The notes under the pieces were generated by a model. That model saw nothing but the letters and a program-made list of their open reading frames with translations. It searched no databases and had not been told where the DNA came from. Position numbers and translations under genes: made by a program. DNA of 22,653 nucleotides from an uncultured Eubacteriales bacterium (GTDB lineage: Bacteria > Bacillota > Clostridia > Christensenellales > Pumilibacteraceae), in NCBI GenBank assembly GCA_900543755.1, contig UQSP01000035.1:1-22653 (forward strand). The letters run 5' to 3'. How positions within the stretch are numbered: the stretch's first letter is position 1; every line of letters starts with the position of its first letter. Shown here piece by piece: positions 8,160-14,680 of the stretch.

Positions 8160-8530
8160 CCCGTTCTTTATAGTTATATTAATTTATTATAACAGCAGAA
8201 GTAATATAAGTAAGTGTGGAAATGTGGAAAAAACGGACAAGCGGAATTAACTCACAACATAATGTGAGTTTTAGTTAAGAGTATATCTATATATGAAATT
8301 AAGGTATGAAAATATAAGGAAAAAAAGTGTGGACAAGTCAATGGATAAACTGTTGACGAATTCGGGACAAAGTGGACAAACCTTGCTCTTATTAAAAAAG
8401 GGATTTCAAAAACAGAATGGAAATGTGGAAAAATTCATGGAAAAAGCAAGTTATCCACATACATATCCACAATGTGGATAAATAAAATGTTAAAATGTGG
8501 ACAAACTTTTCCGAAAGTGGACAAAGGTTG
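8160..8530. other. oriC: candidate replication origin (oriC) with a DnaA-box cluster
   Basis: A 477-base divergent spacer between rsmG and mnmE. Two perfect DnaA boxes: TTATCCACA (8451-8459) and TGTGGATAA (8473-8481). Five boxes with one mismatch: TGTGGAAAA (8223-8231, 8424-8432), TGTGGACAA (8328-8336, 8496-8504) and ATATCCACA (8463-8471). Weaker ones, two mismatches: 8215-8223, 8340-8348, 8371-8379, 8516-8524. AT-rich stretches at about 8165-8212 and 8268-8327 could be the unwinding element. An 8-bp inverted repeat, AACTCACA/TGTGAGTT, is at 8249-8270. Strand composition flips here, and rsmG and mnmE are origin-linked genes. A DnaA-titration or regulatory cluster is the alternative; the composition flip argues for a true origin. 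Confidence 0.8.
8249..8270. repeat. inverted repeat inside the candidate origin
   Basis: AACTCACA (8249-8256), 6-base spacer, TGTGAGTT (8263-8270); perfect 8-bp arms. It could be a binding site for a dimeric regulator or an origin-binding protein. It has no T run, so it is not a terminator. Confidence 0.6.
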
Positions 8531-8556
8531 ACAAAAGCGGTAAAAAAAAGTATAAT
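8528..8556 (+). promoter_or_regulatory. consensus sigma-A promoter of mnmE, nearly leaderless
   Basis: A perfect TTGACA (8528-8533), 17-base spacer, perfect TATAAT (8551-8556). The ATG follows after 9 bases, so the leader should be only 2-3 bases. A weak DnaA box (8516-8524) touches the -35 region, so DnaA might affect this promoter. Confidence 0.85.
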
Positions 8557-8565
8557 CAAACGGAT

Positions 8566-9942
8566 ATGACTGAAGAAGGAAAAACAATAATAGCGATTGC
8601 AACGGCGGCAGGGCCCGGAGCAATAGGAATCATCCGTATAAGCGGACCCGATTCGTTAAAGGGAGTAAAAAGGGCGTTTACGGGTTTTAAAGGAGAAGTA
8701 AAGCCGAATACCATGTATTACGGCACGCTTACGGCGGGCGAATATACGGATAAGTGTATGGCGGTTTACTTTAAATCGCCGCACTCTTACACGGGCGAGG
8801 ACGGCGTGGAAATTTACTGCCACGGAAGTATGGCCCTCATGCAGGGAATAGTGCTGTATTTTATGGAAAAGGAAGGGTTTGTTCAGGCGGAAGGCGGCGA
8901 TTTCACGGCGCGCGCATTTAAAAACGGCAAGATTGATCTTACCGAGGCGGAAGGGGTTTACGACATCATAAACGCCGAAACGGAATCGGAAATACGCGGC
9001 GCGTACTCTTTGCTTAGCGGCAAGCTTAAAGAACGGATAGAAAGTATACAGAAACAGATAATATCCGCGCGCGCCGACACGGAAGCGGCGCTTGATTATC
9101 CCGAAGAGGACGTGGAGGAGCAGACAAGCAGACAGCTTCAGATAAGTCTTGTTAAAATAAAGGATGACCTTGACGAACTTGTAAAAAGTTACCGCACGGG
9201 TAAAATTATGCGCGACGGAGTAAAGGTAGCGCTTATCGGCAGACCCAACGCCGGCAAATCCAGCCTTATGAACGCGCTTCTGGGGTACGAGCGCGCAATC
9301 GTCACCGAAGAAAAGGGTACTACGCGCGATACATTAAGCGAAAGTTACGTTTATAAAGGCGTAAACTTTATAGTGACCGACACCGCGGGACTCAGGGAGG
9401 CGGAATCGCTTCCCGAAAAAATGGGGATAAGCCGTGCTTATGCCGCGCTGGACGAGTGCGACGAGGCGGTTTTCGTCACGGAAAAGGGTATTACGGATGC
9501 GGAAATAGAAGAGATGTATAAAAAATTGCGCGACGAGGGAAGAAAAGTCTTTCTCGCGGAAAACAAGTCGGATTTAACGGGAGAAAAAGAGGATAAAAAA
9601 GAAGATAAGCTTACTGACGGCAAAGCCGCGCAGTACGATAACGTGATTTCGGTCAGCGCAAAGACGGGAGAGGGTATAGAAAAGCTTAAGGAAAAGCTGT
9701 TCAGTGCCTGCGGACTGATTTCTTCGAAAGGGGCGCAGCTTAACAACGCGCGCCAGTACGGGGCGGCGATTGCGGCAAAGACGGCGATTGACCGCGCGTG
9801 TATAAACGTCGGCACGGTACCTACGGAGCTTATTTCCGCGGATCTTAACGAGGCTTACGCGGCTTTGGGACGCATTACGGGCATTACGGGCAGCGACGCC
9901 GTGGCGGAGGAAATTTTCAAAAAATTCTGCGTGGGCAAGTAA
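8566..9942 (+). CDS. mnmE: tRNA uridine-5-carboxymethylaminomethyl modification GTPase
   Basis: A 458-residue MnmE (TrmE/ThdF). With MnmG it forms the complex that modifies U34 of several tRNAs. The N-terminal folate-binding domain starts TIIAIATAAGPGAIGIIRISG. The GTPase domain has G1 GRPNAGKSS (225-233), the K-loop GTTRDT (251-256), G3 DTAG (272-275) and G4 NKSD (333-336). The C-terminus is FCVGK, the conserved CxGK motif that closes the family. The frame is open further back, to a GTG at 8497, but that would place the consensus promoter inside the gene; the known family N-terminus begins at the ATG at 8566. There is no Shine-Dalgarno site, so translation is probably leaderless. A lysine/glutamate-rich insertion (about 337-352) follows G4. 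mnmG, its usual partner gene, is not in the window. Confidence 0.96.
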   Translation: MTEEGKTIIAIATAAGPGAIGIIRISGPDSLKGVKRAFTGFKGEVKPNTMYYGTLTAGEYTDKCMAVYFKSPHSYTGEDGVEIYCHGSMALMQGIVLYFMEKEGFVQAEGGDFTARAFKNGKIDLTEAEGVYDIINAETESEIRGAYSLLSGKLKERIESIQKQIISARADTEAALDYPEEDVEEQTSRQLQISLVKIKDDLDELVKSYRTGKIMRDGVKVALIGRPNAGKSSLMNALLGYERAIVTEEKGTTRDTLSESYVYKGVNFIVTDTAGLREAESLPEKMGISRAYAALDECDEAVFVTEKGITDAEIEEMYKKLRDEGRKVFLAENKSDLTGEKEDKKEDKLTDGKAAQYDNVISVSAKTGEGIEKLKEKLFSACGLISSKGAQLNNARQYGAAIAAKTAIDRACINVGTVPTELISADLNEAYAALGRITGITGSDAVAEEIFKKFCVGK

Positions 9943-10009
9943 AACGCGGTAAAAATCGGCGCTTTAACAAAATAAGACAAAAAAAGCCGCAAAACAATAG
10001 GAGTTTTGC

Positions 10010-10039
10010 TTGTAAAACATTTGTATTTAAGCGTATAAT
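10010..10039 (+). promoter_or_regulatory. possible promoter of smpB
   Basis: TTGTAA (10010-10015), 18-base spacer, TATAAT (10034-10039), about 150 bases before smpB. A weak hairpin, GCAAAAC (9989-9995) with GTTTTGC (10003-10009), sits just before it and may help end mnmE transcription, but it has no real T run. Confidence 0.4.
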
Positions 10040-10186
10040 AATCAGGCTTTTACGTATTTAAGCGCGTAAAATCAGTTAAAAAAAGTGCGTTACGGCAAAA
10101 ATTACCGGACGGACAAGAAAATTCAGTCCCTGTATCAATTAAATAAAAATCGGGTAAAAAGGTTTTCGTTTTAAAGAGAGGTAAAA

Positions 10187-10642
10187 ATGGGCGTAAAGGA
10201 AGTAGCCTTCAATAAAAAAGCGCGTTTCGATTATTTCGTCGAGGAAACCGCGGAGGCGGGCATCTCCCTTTCGGGGGCGGAGGTCAAAAGCGCCAAAATG
10301 GGGCATATCAACATTGCCGACAGCTTCTGTTTCGTAGAGGACGGCGAAATAGTGCTTAAAAACTGTCATATCGCGCCTTACGAAAAGGGTTCGTATTTCA
10401 ACGCCGAAGCGCGCCGCGACCGTGTGCTTTTACTGCACAAAAAGGAAATAGCGCGCTATATCGGCAAAGTTCGCGAAAAAGGTCTTACGCTGGTGCCTCT
10501 TAGGGCGTATTTTAAGGGAAGATACTTAAAAATAGAGTTGGGACTGTGTAAAGGCAAACACTCTTTCGACAAAAAGCAGACTATCAAGGAGCGCGACCTC
10601 GACCGTCAGGCAAGGCGGGAAATGGCCGAATATAACAGGTAA
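10187..10642 (+). CDS. smpB: SsrA-binding protein
   Basis: A 151-residue SmpB, the partner of tmRNA in rescuing stalled ribosomes. It shows the family blocks: an N-terminal basic start with YFVEETAEAGISLSGAEVKSAKMG (about 16-39), HIAPYEKGSYFNAEARRDRVLLLHKKEI (about 61-88), LTLVPLRAYFKGRYLKIELGLCKGKHSFDKK (about 100-130), and the charged C-terminal tail that enters the ribosome (RDLDRQARREMAE). Length is normal. A GAGAGG site (10176-10181) is 5 bases before the ATG. The tmRNA gene often lies close by, but I could not find it in the flanking spacers, which are too short. Confidence 0.96.
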   Translation: MGVKEVAFNKKARFDYFVEETAEAGISLSGAEVKSAKMGHINIADSFCFVEDGEIVLKNCHIAPYEKGSYFNAEARRDRVLLLHKKEIARYIGKVREKGLTLVPLRAYFKGRYLKIELGLCKGKHSFDKKQTIKERDLDRQARREMAEYNR

Positions 10643-10838
10643 TCCGCGTCGGGCGCGTTATTTAATTAAAACCGTGCGCGTCAGGGAAAAATCCGTAAAA
10701 AAAAAGCAAAGCCCTTAACTGCGATAAAAAGCCGAAGATACGGGTTAAAACGGACGAATTTTTAAGACAGCGCCGTAGTTGAGTGCAGTGTTAACAACGG
10801 AGACAAAATCATTAATAATTAAAAAGGAAGAAAAAAAA

Positions 10839-11153
10839 TTGATCGGTATAGTGTACAGCGGTTATCTCGCGGCAATAAACATTACCGCGCTCATCGCATG
10901 GATAGCGGAATTCGATTTTTCGCGCGAAACCGTAAAAACGGAAGATGAAATCGGCGCCGCCGTCCTTTGCGCTTTGGGCGGGGCGGCAAGCGTAATCGCG
11001 CTGACGATGATTGCGCGAAAATCGGTTTTGCCTTGGTATTGTCTTGTCGTTTACGTGGCGTCTTTGGTGCTGCACATAACCGCGCTTTCCGTTGCGTTTA
11101 CCGTTTCTCCCGCAGGCGGAGAAGTCATGCGCGGCTTATGCTCGTTGGTATAA
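10839..11153 (+). CDS. small membrane protein of unknown function
   Basis: About 104 residues with three hydrophobic segments: IVYSGYLAAINITALIAWI, the stretch AAVLCALGGAASVIALTMIA, and LPWYCLVVYVASLVLHITAL with its continuation. I do not recognise a family. The frame can be extended to a TTG at 10779, but the TTG at 10839 has an AAGGAAG site (10824-10830) with 8-base spacing, and the extra 20 residues are just a polar, lysine-rich stretch. A TTAACA (10791-10796), 17-base spacer and AATAAT (10814-10819) inside the possible extension could be the promoter, although it would place the transcription start very close to the ribosome binding site. The gene lies alone between smpB and the metal exporter candidate. 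Confidence 0.6.
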   Translation: MIGIVYSGYLAAINITALIAWIAEFDFSRETVKTEDEIGAAVLCALGGAASVIALTMIARKSVLPWYCLVVYVASLVLHITALSVAFTVSPAGGEVMRGLCSLV

Positions 11154-11266
11154 TTTGCTTTTTGTTCGTGTTTTTTTTGAGTTAAGGGCTGAAACAAAGA
11201 AAATTACGGTTTGTTTTGTCCTTGGAAAACACGGTTAAGTCGGTTTTCGTATTCGGTAACTTTTTA

Positions 11267-11297
11267 TATAATTAAAAAAAACAACGAAGGTTGTTTT
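11267..11297 (+). promoter_or_regulatory. -10 box and leader hairpin before the metal exporter candidate
   Basis: TATAAT at 11267-11272 without a convincing -35 box, followed by a perfect 8-bp hairpin, AAAACAAC (11278-11285) with GTTGTTTT (11290-11297) and loop GAAG. The hairpin ends 8 bases before the ATG at 11306, where no clear Shine-Dalgarno site is present. It may influence translation or start; this is inference. Confidence 0.4.
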
Positions 11298-11305
11298 AAG
11301 AAAAA

Positions 11306-12466
11306 ATGCACGAAGTAATTTCAGATTCCATTTTGGATACATTAAAGCTTGCGCCCTTTATCGTTGCCGTATACCTCGTCATCGAGATAGCCGAGCGCAA
11401 GTTTGCCGACAGGTTTGCGACGGGAAAAGTGCTGTTTTCACCCGTTGCGCCTTTGGTGGGCGCCGCCGCGGGCATCGTTCCGCAGTGCGGCTTTTCGGTC
11501 GTGTCCGCAAATCTCTATTCCGCGGGGAAAATTACGCTCGGGACGCTTGTCGCGGTGTTTATCGCAACGTCCGACGAGGCGATTCCCGTTATCCTTGCAG
11601 ACTATACCGCCGCGCCGAAACTGATTCCGCTTATTCTTATAAAGTTCGCGTTTGCGGTTGCGGTAGGGTATTTCCTGCATTTTACCTTTAAAAACGGCTT
11701 TAAAATCCGCGGTAAAGTTAAAAATACAACTCATCAGTCGGACGCCGCTAAGCTTAATTTAAACGCAGGCAAAGAAAAAGACTGCAAATCGGACGAAAAA
11801 TTAAATCCGCAATGCGGTTGCGCCCTCAGCCGTAATTCCGCCGTGCTTCCGTGCGAGGAAAAACGCGATATTTTAAGTCGCGAAAACGCGTCGGACAAAA
11901 GCCAAACGGACAACCGTAAGGAAGAAAACGTCACCGACTCTAATAAAGAAAGGGAAGAGGACGGCGAAAAAAACATGCCTGACTCCGATAAAAAAGACAC
12001 GGGCGACGTCCTTCACTGTCACGGCTGTCACGGACACAGCGTTACGGGCGGAAAAGAGGGCGTAGGTACGCTGATTCTGCATCCGCTTATTCATTCGCTT
12101 ACCGTGCTGGCGTTTATTTTTATCGTCAATCTGGCGCTGGGAACGATAATCTTTTATGTCGGAGAGGATGCTCTTAGCGCGTTTTTAAATAGAACCGCTT
12201 TCCTGCAGCCGTTTTTCGCCGCGCTGGTGGGGCTTATTCCCAACTGCGCCGCCTCGGTGGTAATATCAAGGCTGTATGCGCTGGGCTCGCTGTCTTTGGG
12301 CGCCGCAGTCGCAGGACTAAGCGCGGGCGCGGGGCTGGGCTACGCGGTCCTTTTTAAAGAAAACAAAAACGTCAAAGAAAATTTGCTTATCGTCCTGTTC
12401 GTTTTCGCGGTATGCGTGCTGTTCGGAATGGCGGTAGACGTGGTTAACGCGCTTATCGTGAGCTGA
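11306..12466 (+). CDS. putative heavy-metal or arsenic exporter, ArsP_2/DUF2899-like
   Basis: A 386-residue polytopic membrane protein that I place in the ArsP_2 (DUF2899, predicted 10-helix metal exporter, also annotated as putative manganese transporter) family. Two related halves are visible: GIVPQCGFSVVSANLYSAG (56-74) and GLIPNCAASVVISRLYALG (309-327), each followed by a LGT/LGAA...A helix. Each repeat has one cysteine in the P-x-C motif (Cys61, Cys314), the likely metal or arsenite ligand. Between the halves, residues about 131-255 form a long charged loop with Cys160, Cys170, Cys172, Cys183 and a His/Cys-rich cluster HCHGCHGH (237-244), probably a cytosolic metal-binding region. The real substrate is unknown. 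No ArsR, ArsC or MntR gene is adjacent. The gene appears to be alone. Confidence 0.75.
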   Translation: MHEVISDSILDTLKLAPFIVAVYLVIEIAERKFADRFATGKVLFSPVAPLVGAAAGIVPQCGFSVVSANLYSAGKITLGTLVAVFIATSDEAIPVILADYTAAPKLIPLILIKFAFAVAVGYFLHFTFKNGFKIRGKVKNTTHQSDAAKLNLNAGKEKDCKSDEKLNPQCGCALSRNSAVLPCEEKRDILSRENASDKSQTDNRKEENVTDSNKEREEDGEKNMPDSDKKDTGDVLHCHGCHGHSVTGGKEGVGTLILHPLIHSLTVLAFIFIVNLALGTIIFYVGEDALSAFLNRTAFLQPFFAALVGLIPNCAASVVISRLYALGSLSLGAAVAGLSAGAGLGYAVLFKENKNVKENLLIVLFVFAVCVLFGMAVDVVNALIVS

Positions 12467-12793
12467 AACAATAACGCGCTGCAGAGTTTGCGTTTGTTTT
12501 ATTATAATCGGACGTAAAAAAGCGAAGGTGCGGCACGGATTTTCTTAACCGTAGTTAAGCACGGATTTCGTCAATGCGCATTAAGCAGGTTTTTTTAAAG
12601 CAAATAAAAATATTGTAAAAGCAAACCGGATTGTTTATAAAATTAAATTATGTAAAGACAGGTTAAGCGATAATAAATTTATCAGGTTACGCTTAAGAAA
12701 AAAACAAAAAATAACTATTTATAAGACGGCTTGATGCGGATTAAAGGTTAAAAATCAAACCAAAGAAAAACCGCCCGTCTTCAGGAGAAAAAT
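12467..12793 (+). other. spacer and leader of the DUF815 gene
   Basis: A 327-base A-rich spacer without a coding region. A possible promoter is TTGTAA (12613-12618), 17-base spacer, TATAAA (12636-12641), giving a leader of about 145 bases. The leader ends in an inverted repeat, AAGACGG (12723-12729) with CCGTCTT (12775-12781); its right arm touches the ribosome binding site AGGAG (12783-12787), so folding could affect translation. I do not recognise a known riboswitch. Confidence 0.4.
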
Positions 12794-14020
12794 ATGGAAA
12801 AGACTTTGTTTTACGACCTTTCGGATTTGTTCGGGGACCCCGACGAAGTGATTGCCGCCGCCGCAGACTGCGCCGAGAAAAACGGAATAAGCGGCAACGC
12901 TGTTGCAAATTACATAAGTTACAAACTTCTTACAAGCGAAAACGCTTTTTCTTTGTGCGCGGAAAAGGGGCTTGCCGACAAAACGATAAGCGCGCTTGCG
13001 CTGTCGGACGTAAAAAAAGTCATTGCCGCCTATAACCGGATAAAAAGTTACGCGGACGAAATATTCGGCGGCTCTGTGTCCGATTACCGCGCGGGCGAGG
13101 AGAAAAACACCTACGCCGCAAACAGAATCGTAAGATTGGGCGGCGCTCTTGTCAAGGCGGGAGAAAAGGCGGAAAACGGCGACGAAACCGCCGCGGCAAA
13201 AGAGGCGCTTGCCGCGCTTAAAAGCGAATATCTGTCGGGCGGCGCGGGGCTTTTCGGCATGGCGGACGCGTTCAGGCTTGGCGACGAGGGCGGCGAAAAA
13301 TACAGTCTTACCGCCGTTCCCAACTTTGCGCCCAAAATCAAGGGCTCGATTGTGGGGTACGAGGGGCAGAAAAAGGCGCTGTGGGACAATACCGACGCTT
13401 TCGTGCGCGGCCAAAGCTGCAACAACGTTTTGCTTTACGGCGACGCGGGCACCGGCAAGTCCACCTCCGTCAAGGCGCTTATTCCCGATTTCCGCGATTA
13501 CAAGCTGAAAATTATCGAGATTTACAAGCACCAGTATTCCGCGATTGCAAAGCTGATGTCCGATATCGACGGCAGAGGCTTTCGGTTCATTCTTTTTCTC
13601 GACGACTTGTCGTTTGAGGAAAACGAAACCGAATACAAGTATTTCAAAGCCATACTTGACGGCGGCTTAGGCAACCGCCCCGACAACGTCGTGATTTACG
13701 CCACGTCCAACCGTATGCACCTGATCAAAGAGACGTTCTCCGACCGCGCGGACATCAGCCGCGACGACATACACCGCTCCGATACCGTGGAGGAAAAAAT
13801 TTCGCTTTCGGCGCGTTTCGGGCTGTCGCTGTTTTATCCCGCGCCCGACACGAAGGAATACCTTGCCATAGTGGCGGCTCTGGCGGAAGCGGAAGGAATC
13901 AAAATGCCGCCCGAAAAACTCGATTCGCTGGCGCTGAGGTGGGCGACCGCGCAGAACAAAAAGTCGGGCCGTACCGCGACTCAGTTTATCGACGCGCTTA
14001 AAGCGGGCGTGGAGGAGTAA
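12794..14020 (+). CDS. DUF815 family AAA+ ATPase
   Basis: A 408-residue ATP-binding protein of the DUF815 family. The N-terminal about 180 residues are helical and alanine-rich. Then come the typical family lead-in IVGYEGQKKALWDNTDAF (about 186-203), Walker A GDAGTGKST (216-224), Walker B FILFLDD (265-271) and the sensor-1 segment YATSNRMHL (302-310). The C-terminal FYPAPDTKEYLAIV (about 347-360) and SGRTATQFI (about 391-399) blocks are also characteristic. The family is widespread but its role is not established; a remodelling ATPase is a reasonable guess from the fold. AGGAG (12783-12787) is 6 bases before the ATG. It seems to be transcribed alone. Confidence 0.92.
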   Translation: MEKTLFYDLSDLFGDPDEVIAAAADCAEKNGISGNAVANYISYKLLTSENAFSLCAEKGLADKTISALALSDVKKVIAAYNRIKSYADEIFGGSVSDYRAGEEKNTYAANRIVRLGGALVKAGEKAENGDETAAAKEALAALKSEYLSGGAGLFGMADAFRLGDEGGEKYSLTAVPNFAPKIKGSIVGYEGQKKALWDNTDAFVRGQSCNNVLLYGDAGTGKSTSVKALIPDFRDYKLKIIEIYKHQYSAIAKLMSDIDGRGFRFILFLDDLSFEENETEYKYFKAILDGGLGNRPDNVVIYATSNRMHLIKETFSDRADISRDDIHRSDTVEEKISLSARFGLSLFYPAPDTKEYLAIVAALAEAEGIKMPPEKLDSLALRWATAQNKKSGRTATQFIDALKAGVEE

Positions 14021-14616
14021 AAGTGACATAACCGCATAAAGCCGACAGCCATTAAAGAAGACAAGTTGTAAGCATAGTCATTCGGTATTCTTTTCGACGC
14101 GCTTAAAGCAGAAGCGGTGAAGCAGTCAGCGTGTATTCAGAAACAAAAACTTGCGTTTTGAAAAAAACCTTAAAAATCGGTTTTACGGATTTTTTGCGCC
14201 TTATCGGTAAAAATGGCGCGGATTTTTCCGTAAATTAAACCGATATGAATTTTGTTTGTTTAAAAAGTTTTTAAATAATACCGTTTGTGCCGTAAGACAA
14301 CGGTAAAACTTTAATAATACCGCTTGCACCGTAAAGGGTTGTTTTTCAATCAAGCGGGCGCGAATTTCAGGCGCAAAATGGCGACAAGCGTGCAGCCGCG
14401 AGGAAAATAATTTAAAAAAGCCTTTAAATCCCGTAAAACCTATGATAGAAACGAGAATGCGGAATAAAAAAACATAAATTTTCCTTAAAGCGCGAAAAAG
14501 GGATTTTTGCGGATAAAAACGGGCAGAAAAACAAAACGGCGGAAAAAACATTGCCAAAAAACGGTTTTATCGGGCATTTTTTATAAATCGGCTGAATTAA
14601 ACCGCGGAATAAACGT
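14021..14616. other. long gene-free spacer with a short direct repeat
   Basis: About 600 bases, strongly A-rich on the plus strand (in 14461-14580 I count 53 A against 25 T, and 25 G against 17 C). The minus-strand open frame here (14201-14557) is Phe/Arg-rich with no family signature and looks like a by-product of the A-rich strand. A 22-base direct repeat starting AATAATACCG is at 14274-14295 and 14313-14334, with three mismatches between copies. I see no RNA gene. Confidence 0.55.
14274..14334. repeat. short imperfect direct repeat, two copies
   Basis: Copies at 14274-14295 and 14313-14334, 39 bases apart, share AATAATACCGyTTGyrCCGTAA with 19 of 22 bases identical. Too short to assign a role; paired regulator sites or decayed repeat DNA are possible. 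Confidence 0.55.
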
Positions 14617-14645
14617 TTGCTTTATAGCCGGCGTTGTGCTAAAAT
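14617..14645 (+). promoter_or_regulatory. extended -10 promoter of the NSS transporter gene
   Basis: TTGCTT (14617-14622), 17-base spacer ending in TGC, TAAAAT (14640-14645). It lies 35 bases before the ATG. Confidence 0.75.
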
Positions 14646-14680
14646 AGCAGAAAAATTATTAAAAACAGGGGAAGAAAAAC

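Noticed and set aside
8160..8530. Plasmid or phage origin
   Set aside because: No replication initiator, partition or phage gene is nearby, and both flanking genes are housekeeping chromosomal genes.
8497..8565. Upstream GTG start for mnmE
   Set aside because: The stretch contains a perfect promoter and DnaA boxes, and MnmE proteins start at the segment beginning at 8566.
9943..10778. tmRNA (ssrA) gene beside smpB
   Set aside because: The spacers on both sides of smpB are short and show no tRNA-like ends or tag-like open frame.
12755..13531. Minus-strand open frame of 258 codons
   Set aside because: It is a shadow of the DUF815 gene, whose ATPase motifs are intact on the plus strand.
14201..14557. 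Minus-strand protein of 118 codons in the gene-free spacer
   Set aside because: It is Phe/Arg/Lys-rich, has no ribosome binding site or family signature, and follows from the A-rich plus strand.
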